A DNA stretch of 64,000 nt from Anaerolineae bacterium UTCFX1 (GCA_002050275.1 MWTB01000019.1:112549-176548), one strand, 5' to 3'; shown: positions 16,719 to 26,611, numbered from the stretch's first letter. Numbers and translations: made by a program. The notes: a model not told the origin generated them from the letters alone.

Positions 16719-17761
16719 CACACGATCCCCCGAATCAAATGCGGACCCAACGCCCGCACGACGAACGAGGGCAGTCGCTTCCACAGCCAGATCGCCAATT
16801 GAAATTTCGCGCTTTTCTGATTCAACTCAGGGATATGTCCGCCTTTAGGCAAATAATACCAATACGCCAGCGGAACTTTGCGCGGCTTCCACTTTGCTTT
16901 AAACGTCTCGTTGCCCGAACCATTCAAACTGCGTCCCATGTCGCAGACTTTCATTCCGCGTTGAATGTAATGTTCGAGGATGTTCCAGTACAAACACTCG
17001 CCTGCATACTCCGAACGATACTGGTTCAAGATGTTCGCGTGTAAATTTGTGGCGGTATCACCATGATACACAAGTACCGCGCCGCCGACGAGAGAATCCT
17101 TCGCATCTTTTATCACGGCAAATTCAAGGTTTTCGCCGAGCAAGGATGCCATCGTCTGCAAATATTTCTTCGAGTGATACGGCGAGCCGAGTTCGCGCAT
17201 ACTCCGCGCGAGGGCTTCGTAGGTTTCATCCAGCAATTCGAGATGACCGAATTGGACTTTGAATCCCTTTCTCAGCGATTGCCGCGTGTGTTTGCGGTGT
17301 TGATGACCGAATGTTTGCATCAGGTCTTCGGGGTTGGATGGGAGGTCAAGCAAGTAAGTAGAATAGATCGGGTTTTGAATCCATGACGAGGGAGGCGAGT
17401 TGCCGTCTTCTATAAATCGAACGACGGCATATTCAACTTTTAGTTCATCCGCTAGTTGCCGCGCTTCGTTCAAGAGCAAGTCACGCGCTTCGATGGACGA
17501 GAATGCAAATCCGCCGAACGAGCCGAACGGAGAAGTCGCCAGATAATTCCCAAAGATGGGATGACGGACATGCGTGAGAGCAAGGATACCCGTCGATTCA
17601 TTATTTTGCGTCGCTTCAAAACGATAGGTTTCGTAGCCGTAGATTTCTTTTACCAGTTGAGTCCATGAATCCAGCGCGGTGAATGTCGCTGGGAATGAAA
17701 GCGACTCTGGCAAGCGCAGAGGAGATTCGGGAAGCAACTTTCTAATTTGAAGATTATTCAT
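16718..17761 (-). CDS. FemAB-like GNAT acyltransferase 1
   Basis: A 347-residue FemAB-like acyltransferase with the same two-GNAT plan as its downstream neighbour. The segment FGHQHRKHTRQSLRKG near residue 150 corresponds to the basic stretch found in this family. GECLYWNILEHYIQRGMKVCDMGRS near residue 265 matches the second acetyltransferase fold. The stop overlaps the next start by one base. Function is inferred: modification of cell-wall or exopolysaccharide precursors. Confidence 0.7.
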   Translation of the reverse strand: MNNLQIRKLLPESPLRLPESLSFPATFTALDSWTQLVKEIYGYETYRFEATQNNESTGILALTHVRHPIFGNYLATSPFGSFGGFAFSSIEARDLLLNEARQLADELKVEYAVVRFIEDGNSPPSSWIQNPIYSTYLLDLPSNPEDLMQTFGHQHRKHTRQSLRKGFKVQFGHLELLDETYEALARSMRELGSPYHSKKYLQTMASLLGENLEFAVIKDAKDSLVGGAVLVYHGDTATNLHANILNQYRSEYAGECLYWNILEHYIQRGMKVCDMGRSLNGSGNETFKAKWKPRKVPLAYWYYLPKGGHIPELNQKSAKFQLAIWLWKRLPSFVVRALGPHLIRGIV

Positions 17762-17769
17762 TTGTCAGT

Positions 17770-17825
17770 AAAACGTCCCGAGGGTTTAGATTGTGCAACG
17801 ATGCTCTCATGGAACCTTCGGGACG
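17770..17825 (-). terminator. Probable terminator after the polysaccharide deacetylase gene
   Basis: Arms CGTCCCGAGGGTT (17774-17786) and AACCTTCGGGACG-like (17813-17825) can pair. On the minus strand the stem is followed by four T. The loop is long, about 26 bases, so termination strength is uncertain. Confidence 0.45.
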
Positions 17826-17827
17826 AT

Positions 17828-18673
17828 TCAGCCTTGCACTGCAATCGTCTCATCAAGATACGACTTTAACGATGACGTGGGGAAACTCTTCAGCAAATCG
17901 CGCAAGAACGAAGACTTATTCCAGAGAAAAGGGACGAGATGAGGATTCCGAATGAGGTCGCGCGTGAGGCGCGAGGAAGAGGCAGGCTTCACCAACTCGT
18001 AGGGATGCATGATGATGATGGGGGAATGTCCGCGCTTGAGTTCTTTTTCAAGGATGGAGAGGATGCGGCGGGCGAGAAATCCGATGCTGAAACTGGAGCC
18101 GTAGGGAAACTCGCCGCCGAGTAACAGTTTGAACGAAAAATCGCGCGGGGCAACGAGGTCTTCATGCGCATCGCACGCGCGCCACGTGCTGACGGGAATC
18201 TCCCACATGCTTCCTTTTTTCAATAACGTCCCCGCGGGCGCATAAATAGACGAACTATATGTGAAGCCGAACGATTCGAGCAGTGGATACGCCTGCTCGC
18301 TGATGCCGACCATCGGCGCGCGATAGCCTTGTACGTTGTATTGTTTGCGCCACGCCTGCGAATCGCGTAAATCGTCCGCAAGTTGATCCACCTTCACCAA
18401 CGGACGATGGAACTGACAATGCAGACCGAGTTCGTGACCCGCGTCCACGATCTTTTGCGGGACTTCGGGATACCACTCCGCGATCTCGCCGACGAGATAA
18501 ATGCTGGCTTTTGAATCGCCGAGCTGGTCGAGAATCGAATCAATCGCGCAGGAGGTAAATCCGCCGTCCATGCCGCGACGCAACGCCGCATCGCGGATGC
18601 GATCGTAACGACGAAATAACGCGAAGACGGGTTCATAATCTATGCTGAGTAAAACTCTAGGCGAAGTTGACAT
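17828..18673 (-). CDS. Polysaccharide deacetylase family protein
   Basis: A 281-residue NodB-fold (carbohydrate esterase 4-like) deacetylase. The N-terminal strand has RVLLSIDYEP, whose aspartate pairs with the metal-binding H-x3-H of HELGLHCQFHRP near residue 95. The chosen start is ATG 18673 (MSTSPRVLL), because a -10-like TACAAT ends nine bases upstream and there is no ribosome site. A frame extending 11 codons upstream exists but would begin before that promoter. The protein lacks a signal peptide. It probably removes acetyl groups from a polysaccharide or lipid-linked sugar in this glycan cluster. Confidence 0.75.
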   Translation of the reverse strand: MSTSPRVLLSIDYEPVFALFRRYDRIRDAALRRGMDGGFTSCAIDSILDQLGDSKASIYLVGEIAEWYPEVPQKIVDAGHELGLHCQFHRPLVKVDQLADDLRDSQAWRKQYNVQGYRAPMVGISEQAYPLLESFGFTYSSSIYAPAGTLLKKGSMWEIPVSTWRACDAHEDLVAPRDFSFKLLLGGEFPYGSSFSIGFLARRILSILEKELKRGHSPIIIMHPYELVKPASSSRLTRDLIRNPHLVPFLWNKSSFLRDLLKSFPTSSLKSYLDETIAVQG

Positions 18674-18682
18674 CGGGGAGAG

Positions 18683-18688
18683 ATTGTA
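18683..18688 (-). promoter_or_regulatory. -10 box nine bases before the deacetylase start
   Basis: TACAAT on the minus strand, nine bases upstream of ATG 18673, without a recognisable -35 box or ribosome site. It suggests a leaderless or near-leaderless transcript. Confidence 0.35.
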
Positions 18689-18786
18689 CTTCACGATGCA
18701 AAACATTGGACAGTCATTCGCTCAACAAACAGGCGCCCAATAATTCGACTAACGAGCTCGCTTTACGCAATATCATTCCGTGTCCT

Positions 18787-20574
18787 TCATTTCCCCTTGC
18801 CGGTCACGTCCCAACGCCGTTCGCGCTGTTCTTCCTCTCGAATATTGCGGAAGCGCGCTTCGAGCAGCCCAGTGCGCCCCAAATAACCCAGCAGTTGACG
18901 TTGATCGTTTCGGCTTACTACAGGCAATCGTCCGATATCGTGCCTCAACATTCTGGAAACCGCGTCTTTAAGCGGCTCGTCTGGAAAGGCGACAATGAGG
19001 TTGCCGCTCCCCGCCTCTAACACGGTGAGGTTGCCAGCGGGATCGGTTTCTAACGCGCGGACAATATCATTGCGAGTAAGAATGCCCACCAGCGCGCCTT
19101 TCGCATCTACGATTGGAGTGCCTTGTCGCCACGCCACTTGCGGGTCGCCATGCGCGATTCGCGCTGAAAATTCAGCGACAGTGGCAGCGGCGGGAATTGT
19201 AACCGGGTTCTTATCCATGACCTCGCTCACGCGCGTTAGTTCGAAAGGATCGACAGAGTATTCGCGTGAGAGGTGATGTCCGCGTCGCGCCACTTTCTCG
19301 GTCAGGATGGAACGCTTCAAGAGCAAAATGGTTACTGCGTCCGCCAAGATGCAGGCGAATAAAAGTCCCGGCAATACGTTCAAATCATGAGTCAGTTCAA
19401 GCACAAAGATCATCGAAGTCAGAGGCGAGCGCATAGTCCCACCCATGATGGCAGACATGCCGATAAGCGCCCACAAGCCAGCGTCGCCATAGGGAATCCA
19501 TTGCGAGAGGAACGCGCCAAGCGCGCCGCCCATAATGAGCAATGGCGCAAGCACCCCGCCCGATGTGCCGGAGCCCAACGCGATGGACCAAACCAACGCT
19601 TTGACGATCAGCAAGCCAAGGACAGCCGCGCCGATCAGTTCGCCGCGCAGTAGTTGATGAATGATATCGTAACCTACGCCCAATACACGCGGATCGATCA
19701 ATCCGCCGACGCCAATCGCAAGCCCGCCAAAGATGGGCCACCACATCCAATGAAGTGGCAGTCTCTCAAAAAGGTCTTCGAAGAAATAGACAAGCATTGT
19801 CAACATCCCCGAAGCCAAACCTGCCGCCACGCCAATGAGACAGGCGATCAGCAACGCCGAGCCGCCAAGCGCTGCATGCGGCGCAATGGGAAAAATAGGT
19901 CCCTCTCCGAGGATACCCACTCGCACGGCTCCCGCGACTGCCGCCGCAAGCGCCACAGGGATGAACGAACGCGGTTTCCATTCGAATAGAAGCAATTCCA
20001 CTGCCAGCAAAACTGCCGCTACCGGCGCGGCAAAGATGGCAGCCATGCCAGCCGCCGCGCCCGCCACGAGAAGCGTTTTGCGCTCCGCCGCAGTAAGCTG
20101 AAAAAATTGAGCGAACAGCGAACCGACGGCTCCACCGGTCATGATAATCGGTCCCTCCGCGCCAAACGGACCGCCCGTACCGATCGAGATAGCGGATGAG
20201 ATCGGCTTTAACACAGCAACTTTCGGTTCCATACGGCTGCCGCCGATCAAAATCGCCTCTAACGCCTCCGGGATGCCGTGTCCGCGGATCTTCTCAGATC
20301 CGTAGCGCGCCATCAGCCCAATGATAAGTCCGCCGACGACGGGAACGAGAACCGCCCAAACTCCCATATGATTCCCCTCGGGAGAAGCGGACTGCGCCGA
20401 CAACCGCTGATAATAGGCAAGGTTAGTAAACAGGTTGATCAACCATACGAGCGCGTATGCGACCAATGAGCCGGCGGCGCCGATAATGACCGCCATTCCG
20501 CTTAACACCAATACGCGCTTGTCTGTCGTAAAATCGGCAAGGCGCGCTTCGTTCTTTATTTTCGCTGCATCCAT
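18787..20574 (-). CDS. ClC-family chloride channel/transporter with CBS domains
   Basis: A 595-residue ClC protein. The anion-selectivity signatures are GHGIP (about 98-102), GAEGP (138-142, with the gating glutamate E140) and GSGTSGG (334-340). A pair of CBS domains follows from about residue 450 (VMDKNPVTIPAAATV and PDEPLKDAVSRML), where nucleotides may regulate activity. The position of the internal proton glutamate of exchangers looks like leucine in VELLLFEW, which would favour a channel; this alignment was done by eye. It is monocistronic and follows the carbamate kinase terminator. Confidence 0.9.
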   Translation of the reverse strand: MDAAKIKNEARLADFTTDKRVLVLSGMAVIIGAAGSLVAYALVWLINLFTNLAYYQRLSAQSASPEGNHMGVWAVLVPVVGGLIIGLMARYGSEKIRGHGIPEALEAILIGGSRMEPKVAVLKPISSAISIGTGGPFGAEGPIIMTGGAVGSLFAQFFQLTAAERKTLLVAGAAAGMAAIFAAPVAAVLLAVELLLFEWKPRSFIPVALAAAVAGAVRVGILGEGPIFPIAPHAALGGSALLIACLIGVAAGLASGMLTMLVYFFEDLFERLPLHWMWWPIFGGLAIGVGGLIDPRVLGVGYDIIHQLLRGELIGAAVLGLLIVKALVWSIALGSGTSGGVLAPLLIMGGALGAFLSQWIPYGDAGLWALIGMSAIMGGTMRSPLTSMIFVLELTHDLNVLPGLLFACILADAVTILLLKRSILTEKVARRGHHLSREYSVDPFELTRVSEVMDKNPVTIPAAATVAEFSARIAHGDPQVAWRQGTPIVDAKGALVGILTRNDIVRALETDPAGNLTVLEAGSGNLIVAFPDEPLKDAVSRMLRHDIGRLPVVSRNDQRQLLGYLGRTGLLEARFRNIREEEQRERRWDVTGKGK

Positions 20575-20662
20575 TGATAATCCTTCATAAAAAGTATGCG
20601 ATTAAAACCGTTGCAATGGGAAATCTTAAATTCATAATAATCCTCCTAGATTAAATGGGAAT

Positions 20663-20700
20663 AAAAAAACCCGCCGACTTTTCACGCCGAGCGGGGTTTT
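20663..20700 (-). terminator. Rho-independent terminator of the purine operon
   Basis: On the minus strand a hairpin with arms AAAACCCCGC and GCGGGTTTT is followed by a run of T. It lies 65 bases after the carbamate kinase stop, the last gene of the operon. Confidence 0.75.
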
Positions 20701-20764
20701 CTAGCGGTTAATATTATTTCTTATACAAAAGTTAGATTATGGATTTATTATCATTCGCCTAAAA

Positions 20765-21715
20765 CTACCGAACGATCCATGTGCCAGTCTCGCCTTTGAG
20801 CGCGCGCCCGATATTTTCAGGGTTGGTGATGATCGCCGTTCCACCGCCGTTTTCGAGGTACATGATCGCGGCTTGAATTTTCGGTGCCATCGAACCTTTG
20901 GCAAAATGTTTTCCCTCATCGAGATACGCCTGCGCTTCGGCGAGAGTCATCTTGTCGAGCCAGCGCTGGCCAGGTTTACCAAAATTGATCGCAACTTTTT
21001 CAACAGCGGTAGCGACGATGAAAACCTCGGCATTAATAGAACTGGCTAACAACGCTGAGGCAAAATCTTTGTCAATAACCGCCGCTGCGCCGATCAGTTC
21101 GCCGTCGCCGCGCTCGATCACAGGGATGCCCCCGCCTCCCACTGTGATGACGACCTGCCCCGCGTTAAGAAGCGTTCGCACAGCATCCAATTCGACAATC
21201 TCTTGCGGCATCGGAGACGCGACGACTCGTCTCCAGCCTCTGCCTGCGTCTTCCACTACCGACCAACCCATCTCTTTTTCGCGCCGCTTCGCCTCAGCTT
21301 CATCCATAAACGAACCGATGGGCTTTGTAGGGTTCTTAAAGGCAGCGTCCTCTTTATTCACCAACACTTGCGTCACGATCGTGCAGGCTTTTTTACCGAC
21401 GCCGCGCACGAAGAACTCATTGCGCAACGCCTGTTGCAATTGGTAACCGATCGCACCCTGCGAATCTGCGCCGCAGACATCGAGCGGAACTTCATGCATC
21501 CCCTCGACCTTCGCAGCGATCTCCGAACGGCGCAGGATAAATCCGACTTGCGGACCATTTCCATGACCGATGGCAAGCTCCCAGCCCGCCTCGATCATGT
21601 CAACAAGGTGGACGGCTGTTTCGCGCAGCGCGACTTCCTGATCTTCAACCGTGATGCGCTTATCGTCTTTAATCAGTGCGTTGCCGCCAATGGCGACGAC
21701 TGCTAATTTAGTCAT
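20765..21715 (-). CDS. arcC: Carbamate kinase
   Basis: A 316-residue carbamate kinase of the amino-acid-kinase fold, which makes ATP, CO2 and ammonia from carbamoyl phosphate when run catabolically. Diagnostic motifs are VVAIGGNALIK at the N-terminus, IGHGNGPQVGF near residue 50 and ITVGGGGIPVIER near residue 190. Length matches the family. It is the last gene of a six-gene operon, directly after a carbamoyltransferase, an arrangement like yqeA with ygeW in enterobacterial purine clusters. It would provide substrate-level phosphorylation during purine or ureide breakdown. Confidence 0.92.
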   Translation of the reverse strand: MTKLAVVAIGGNALIKDDKRITVEDQEVALRETAVHLVDMIEAGWELAIGHGNGPQVGFILRRSEIAAKVEGMHEVPLDVCGADSQGAIGYQLQQALRNEFFVRGVGKKACTIVTQVLVNKEDAAFKNPTKPIGSFMDEAEAKRREKEMGWSVVEDAGRGWRRVVASPMPQEIVELDAVRTLLNAGQVVITVGGGGIPVIERGDGELIGAAAVIDKDFASALLASSINAEVFIVATAVEKVAINFGKPGQRWLDKMTLAEAQAYLDEGKHFAKGSMAPKIQAAIMYLENGGGTAIITNPENIGRALKGETGTWIVR

Positions 21716-21753
21716 ATAGTCTCCTAGTCTCTTAGTTTGATAGTCTTGCGATG

Positions 21754-21791
21754 GTCACATAGTCGAACGAATGACTATCCAACTATGTGAC
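21754..21791. repeat. Intergenic inverted repeat between carbamoyltransferase and carbamate kinase genes
   Basis: GTCACATAGT and ACTATGTGAC form a perfect 10-base-pair stem with an 18-base loop. The surrounding 90 bases repeat TAGT/ACTA motifs. It could be a processing or differential-stability signal within the operon. Confidence 0.5.
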
Positions 21792-21810
21792 TAACAAACT
21801 ATTTGACTAA

Positions 21811-22791
21811 CTAACTCATCGTCAGCGCCATGACGGCTTTTTGCGCGTGCAAACGATTTTCCGCTTCATCGTAAACGACCGAATGTTTTCCGTCAATCAC
21901 GCCGTCGGTGACTTCGAGTCCGCGGTCGGCGGGGAGGCAGTGCATGTAAATCGAATCATCTTTGGTCAAGCCCATGCGGCGTTCGTCGGTGATCCACGAT
22001 TTGTATTTGTCAATCAGGGCTTTGCCTTCCTCTTTGCCCGTCGTCGTCAGAAGCGGTCCCCACGACTTCGGGTAAACCACATCCGCATCTTTGAAGGCTT
22101 CGTCCATGTTGTCGGTTACGTCAAACCCGACGCCATATTTTTTGGCATTGTCTTTCGCTTGCTGCATGATGTCGGGCATGAGTTTGAACTCCGGCGGATG
22201 CGCCAAGACCACGTCGCAACCGAAACGCGTCATTTGCAAAATCAAAGATTGCGGTACGGAAATCGGTTTACTATAAGATGCCGCATACGCCCACGAGACG
22301 ACGACTTTCTTTTTCTTCAGGTCGCGTCCTTTTTTCTCAATGACGGTCATTAAATCTGCGAGGCATTGAAACGGGTGATACACATCGCATTGCATGTTGA
22401 GGATAGGAACGCGGCTGGCTTTAGCGACATCGTTGATGTATTGATTGCCGAATTGCCAATCGCATTGACGAATAGCAATGCCGTCGAAGTAGCGACCGAA
22501 AATTTCGCCAATCTCTTTGGCGGTGTCGCCGTGTGAAATTTGCGTCGTAACGCTGTCAATGAACGCGGCATGTCCGCCGAGTTGCGCCATGCCCGCTTCG
22601 AACGATCCGCGCGTACGGGTGGAGGTGAAGAAGAACAGCATGGCTAACACTTTGTCGCGCAATAACGCATGCGGTTCTCCCAACGCGCGTTTGCGTTTCA
22701 AATCCCACGCTACGTCCAATACGGTTTCGACTTCCTCTTTGGTGAAGTCAAGATCGCCGATAAAATCACGACCACGAAAATTAGTTTGCAT
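21811..22791 (-). CDS. Carbamoyltransferase, YgeW-like
   Basis: A 326-residue carbamoyltransferase. The carbamoyl-phosphate loop is FTSTRTRGSFE near residue 55, followed by YHPFQCLADLMTV (the H-P-x-Q motif) near residue 140 and MHCLPADRGLEV near residue 285. The stretch DVVYPKSWGPLL resembles knotted carbamoyltransferases of the YgeW/acetylornithine group more than classic ornithine carbamoyltransferase. YgeW proteins accompany ygeY, ssnA and carbamate kinase in anaerobic purine clusters, as here. The natural amino substrate is not certain; an ornithine carbamoyltransferase role is the alternative. Confidence 0.8.
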   Translation of the reverse strand: MQTNFRGRDFIGDLDFTKEEVETVLDVAWDLKRKRALGEPHALLRDKVLAMLFFFTSTRTRGSFEAGMAQLGGHAAFIDSVTTQISHGDTAKEIGEIFGRYFDGIAIRQCDWQFGNQYINDVAKASRVPILNMQCDVYHPFQCLADLMTVIEKKGRDLKKKKVVVSWAYAASYSKPISVPQSLILQMTRFGCDVVLAHPPEFKLMPDIMQQAKDNAKKYGVGFDVTDNMDEAFKDADVVYPKSWGPLLTTTGKEEGKALIDKYKSWITDERRMGLTKDDSIYMHCLPADRGLEVTDGVIDGKHSVVYDEAENRLHAQKAVMALTMS

Positions 22792-22834
22792 AGGTTTCTC
22801 CTTATAATTATTAATTTGCTAGTTTGCTAGCCAA

Positions 22835-24031
22835 CTACAGCAGACTGGGAAGAATCGCATAGAACTCCGTCGCTTTGACCATATCCTCGAGCGAGACGGA
22901 ATCGTTGACGGTGTGCGCGGTTTCTTCGTCGCCCGGACCGAATCCGATTGACGGGATGCCCGCTTTGCCCGCCCAGTAGATTCCGTTCGTAGAGAAGTTC
23001 CACTTGCCGCTCGGCGCGTCGGGCAGACCGATTAACTCGCGCGCTTTTTGTCCAGCCTGCACAAGCGCATGATCTTCATTCAGCGCCCACGCGGGGAAAT
23101 ATTTATCCACAGGGAAGACAAATCCCGTGTAAGACGGCTCATCATAAAAAAGTTCTTCCAATTTGACGCTGTCTTTGAATTCGGCGGGAATCAACGCTTC
23201 GATTTGCGCTTTAACTTGCTCTTTCGTTTCGCCGAAAGTCATACGACGATCAATGAAGATAATGGCTTCATCAGGCACGGCATTGATGGAAGGAGTCTTG
23301 ACGTGCATATCGCTGACGGTGATTTTTCCATGCCCTAAAAATTCATGATCGCCGAGTTGCGGCTCTAAATCGCGGATGCCGGCAATGACGGGCAGCAACT
23401 TGTAAATGGCGTTATCGCCCAAATGATTCGACGCGGCGTGCGCGGATTTTCCCTTCGCGGTAATTTTCATTTCCAAACGCCCCTTATGCCCGCGATATGT
23501 GAGCATCTTTGTCGGCTCGCCGATGACGACGAAATCGGGTTTCACTTTCGGGTCCACTTCAACGAAAGTATTAGGCGCAATGCCGTCGCACCATTCTTCC
23601 ATATTGCCGAAGTAATACGCCGTCCAGCCGTCAAGCAGACCGAGATCGCGCGCCAGCGCCAAACCGTAGATCATACCGGGCGTGGAGGCTTTCTCGTCGC
23701 ATGCGCCGCGCGCGTAGAAAACGCCATCTTCGATTTTTCCTTTGAATGGATCCCAACCCCATGATGCGGGGTCGCCCACGCCGACCGTATCAATGTGCGA
23801 ATCGTACACGATGATCTTTTCGCCGTTGCCGATGCGCCCGACCGTGTTGCCCATTTTGTCGAAACGCACTTCGTCGAAGCCGAGTTTCCTCATCTCCGCT
23901 TGCACGCGCTCGCCCACTTCGCCGATCTGCGATTCCATCGAAGGGATAGCGACAATCTCGCGCAAAAATTCGATGATATCCTCGCGCTGTTCCGCCACTC
24001 GTTTTTGAATTTCCTGCATTTTATCTGCCAT
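22835..24031 (-). CDS. M20 family metallohydrolase, YgeY-like
   Basis: A 398-residue M20 peptidase-family hydrolase closely resembling YgeY, a protein linked to selenium-dependent purine metabolism. Metal ligands are visible: YDSHIDTVGVGDP near residue 77, GACDEKAS near residue 110, MEEWCDG near residue 147 (general base and ligand glutamates), GEPTKM near residue 175 and the C-terminal DEETAHTVNDS. Length is typical. It is located between the GntR regulator and the carbamoyltransferase gene. It probably hydrolyses an amide or ureide intermediate, as proposed for YgeY in purine degradation; the substrate is inferred. Confidence 0.85.
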   Translation of the reverse strand: MADKMQEIQKRVAEQREDIIEFLREIVAIPSMESQIGEVGERVQAEMRKLGFDEVRFDKMGNTVGRIGNGEKIIVYDSHIDTVGVGDPASWGWDPFKGKIEDGVFYARGACDEKASTPGMIYGLALARDLGLLDGWTAYYFGNMEEWCDGIAPNTFVEVDPKVKPDFVVIGEPTKMLTYRGHKGRLEMKITAKGKSAHAASNHLGDNAIYKLLPVIAGIRDLEPQLGDHEFLGHGKITVSDMHVKTPSINAVPDEAIIFIDRRMTFGETKEQVKAQIEALIPAEFKDSVKLEELFYDEPSYTGFVFPVDKYFPAWALNEDHALVQAGQKARELIGLPDAPSGKWNFSTNGIYWAGKAGIPSIGFGPGDEETAHTVNDSVSLEDMVKATEFYAILPSLL

Positions 24032-24083
24032 GATTTTTCCTTTTTGTGAAAATTTGATTGCGGGTTTTTCAACCTTAAATTAT

Positions 24084-24806
24084 TTATCTGCCGCTTCCCA
24101 CTCGACGGACAATGTGAAAACGGAAATAGCCGGGGATGAAATAACTTAACGAATAATCCAACGCTTTTCCATTAACGTCGAAGAGTTGCGCGTCAAAATG
24201 CAGCAATACGTCGCCGCGTTGAATCTCCAGCGCCTTGGCGACCGCAGCGGTCGCGTCAATCGCGCTGACGTTCGTGCGAGACATCGAGGGAGAGTCGCCG
24301 CGCGCCAACAGGAAGTCGAGAATCGAACCGCTGAAATTCGACGGGAGTTCGTCGGGCGTGAGAATCGTCTCAGGCAAGACATCCACCAAATATGCCGCCG
24401 GGCGCCGATCAGCGCGGACAACGCGACGAATCCGCGTGAGGCGCGTCTTTTCCGCAACGTTGAGAGCTTTTGCAAATTCTGCATCCGCATTAACGCTGTC
24501 AATTTGCAGGTCGCTTACCGCCACGTCCAAATTTAAACGGCGCGCCATGGTTTCTATGCTTTCAAGTTCTTCAAGCCCGGCATCGAGCACTGGCGCTTTG
24601 CCGATCACATATGTGCCGGACCCTTGTCGTCGTCGAATCAGCCCTTGCGTTTCAAATGTGCGCATCGCTTCGCGCAACGTCGCTCGTGAAACGCCCAGTT
24701 GCTTCGCCAACGCAGGCTCATTCAGCAAGCGCTGACCGGCGGGCGTTTTTGCGATGAGCTTCTCAAGATCGTTCTGCAACCGCTGGAATGGGAAATGCGC
24801 CATCAT
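24084..24806 (-). CDS. GntR/HutC-family regulator with UTRA domain
   Basis: A 240-residue transcription regulator. The N-terminal winged helix-turn-helix has LLNEPALAKQLGVSRATLREAMRTFETQGLIRRRQGSGTY split over about residues 26-66. The C-terminal part (about 95-235) is a UTRA-like ligand domain with LTRIRRVVRADRRP and a closing ALDYSLSYFIPGYFRFHIVRR. It overlaps the adenine deaminase stop by four bases, so it belongs to the operon. It is the obvious candidate regulator of that operon; a palindrome at 28061-28071 upstream of the first gene could be its operator. Confidence 0.88.
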   Translation of the reverse strand: MMAHFPFQRLQNDLEKLIAKTPAGQRLLNEPALAKQLGVSRATLREAMRTFETQGLIRRRQGSGTYVIGKAPVLDAGLEELESIETMARRLNLDVAVSDLQIDSVNADAEFAKALNVAEKTRLTRIRRVVRADRRPAAYLVDVLPETILTPDELPSNFSGSILDFLLARGDSPSMSRTNVSAIDATAAVAKALEIQRGDVLLHFDAQLFDVNGKALDYSLSYFIPGYFRFHIVRRVGSGR

Positions 24807-26590
24807 ACCTCCAATAAGGGAATAAAATCGAACTTCGTCACATCCACCAAGCCTTTATCTGAGATCCGCAATTCGGGGATGACGACCAACGCAAGCAGGC
24901 TCAATTGCATGTTCGGGTTATTCAATTCGCATCCGCACATCTTGAATCCTTCCAAGATGGATTCGGCTTTGCGCGCAACAACGTCCGCTTTTTCAACGGA
25001 CATCAAACCCGCTATCTTCATCTCGACCAAGCCGATAATTTTATCGTCCAACACAACGACCTGCCCGCCTCCGCATCGCGCCAACGCGTTGCCCGCCAAC
25101 GCCATCGCTTCGTCGTCCGTGCCAACGACGATCATGTGATGCGAATCATGCGCGACGGTGGAGGCGACGGCGCATTTTGCGGTGAATCCAAATCCGCTGA
25201 CGAGCCCCATCGTGATTTTGCCCGTCGCTTTGTGGCGTTCGACGACGGCGATCTTGGCAAGGTCGCGCGCAACGTCGGCTTTGATCTCGCCGTTGACGGG
25301 TTGGACATCGAAGGTCAAATGTTTTGTGCCAGCATGATTCTCAATTACGCCAATAACATTCGCCTTGACCTTCGACTTTCCACTTTCCACATTCAACTTG
25401 AAATCTTCCGCTTTCAACTTCCTCTTCAATTTCACCGAATTCTTCACCCATGCGGGATAAGACGACTTTGGCAAGCGCACTTTCCACTCCCCGCCTTCCG
25501 CAATCACAATTCCCTTTGCAATCACCATCTCCGCCTGAAAGTTTTTTAAGTCGTCCACCAATGCCACGTCCGCCCAACGACCGGGGGCGATCATGCCAAT
25601 CTCTTTGCTCAGACCAAAATGTTCGGCGGCATTGATCGTCATCATCTGAATCGCAGTCATCGGCGGAAGCCCGCATTCGATGGCGTGACGCAAGACGCGA
25701 TCCATATGACCTTCGCTGGTCAACGTCCCCGCGTGCGAATCGTCGGTGCATAATAGGAAGCGACGCGAATCCAGTTTCTTTTCGGTAATGGCTTTGACTT
25801 GCGATTCCACATCGAACCACGCCGAGCCATAGCGCAACATGGCTTTCATGCCTTGACGCACGCGCGCCACCGCATCTTCGACGCGCGTGCCTTCGTGGTC
25901 GTCCTCCGCGCCGCCGGCGGCGTAGCCGTGAAACGGGATGCCCAGATCGGGCGAGGCATAATGCCCGCCGACTATTTTTCCCGCCGCATGGGTGATTGCC
26001 ATTTCTTCGATCATTTTTTTATCGCTCATAAACACGCCGGGGAAGTTCATCATCTCGCCCAACCCGATGACGCCTTTCCATTTCATCGCAGTCGCAACTT
26101 CTTGGGGTCCGATCGTAGCGCCGGGCGTTTCCAACCCCGGCGCCGACGGTACGCAGGAAGGCATTTGCACCCACACATGGATCGGTTGCCTTTGCGCCTC
26201 ATCCACCATCAATTTCACGCCGCGCAGTCCGAATACATTGGCGATCTCATGCGGATCAATAAACATGCCCGTCGTGCCGCGCGCCGCAACCGCGCGGACG
26301 AATTCGGTCACCGTGACCATGCCCGACTCGACGTGCATGTGCGGATCGAGCAAGCCGGGGACGAGGTAACGCCCGTTCGCTTCGATCACTTTTGTTTTTT
26401 TACCGATCGTATGGCTTGCGTCTCCCCCAACGTAGGCGACGCGCCCGTCCTTGACAGCGACATCAGTATGCGGAATGATCTCGCCTGATTGCACGCACAC
26501 CCATTGCCCGTTGCGAATCACAAGATCGGCGGGAACGCGCCCCATAGCGGTATCTATGAGAGCATGAGTTAATGTAGCAGAGGAGGGCAT
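24803..26590 (-). CDS. ade: Adenine deaminase
   Basis: A 595-residue amidohydrolase-superfamily enzyme that converts adenine to hypoxanthine and ammonia. The metal-binding start VPGLLDPHMHVESGMVTV (near residue 75) and the following IDPHEIANVFGL are characteristic of adenine deaminases. CTDDSHAG near residue 285 holds a further ligand, and the C-terminal domain contains VVGTDDEAMALAGNAL. Length matches the family. It is the second gene of the purine operon and overlaps the regulator gene. Confidence 0.92.
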   Translation of the reverse strand: MPSSATLTHALIDTAMGRVPADLVIRNGQWVCVQSGEIIPHTDVAVKDGRVAYVGGDASHTIGKKTKVIEANGRYLVPGLLDPHMHVESGMVTVTEFVRAVAARGTTGMFIDPHEIANVFGLRGVKLMVDEAQRQPIHVWVQMPSCVPSAPGLETPGATIGPQEVATAMKWKGVIGLGEMMNFPGVFMSDKKMIEEMAITHAAGKIVGGHYASPDLGIPFHGYAAGGAEDDHEGTRVEDAVARVRQGMKAMLRYGSAWFDVESQVKAITEKKLDSRRFLLCTDDSHAGTLTSEGHMDRVLRHAIECGLPPMTAIQMMTINAAEHFGLSKEIGMIAPGRWADVALVDDLKNFQAEMVIAKGIVIAEGGEWKVRLPKSSYPAWVKNSVKLKRKLKAEDFKLNVESGKSKVKANVIGVIENHAGTKHLTFDVQPVNGEIKADVARDLAKIAVVERHKATGKITMGLVSGFGFTAKCAVASTVAHDSHHMIVVGTDDEAMALAGNALARCGGGQVVVLDDKIIGLVEMKIAGLMSVEKADVVARKAESILEGFKMCGCELNNPNMQLSLLALVVIPELRISDKGLVDVTKFDFIPLLEV

Positions 26591-26611
26591 AGGAATCTCC
26601 GTTTGAAGGCG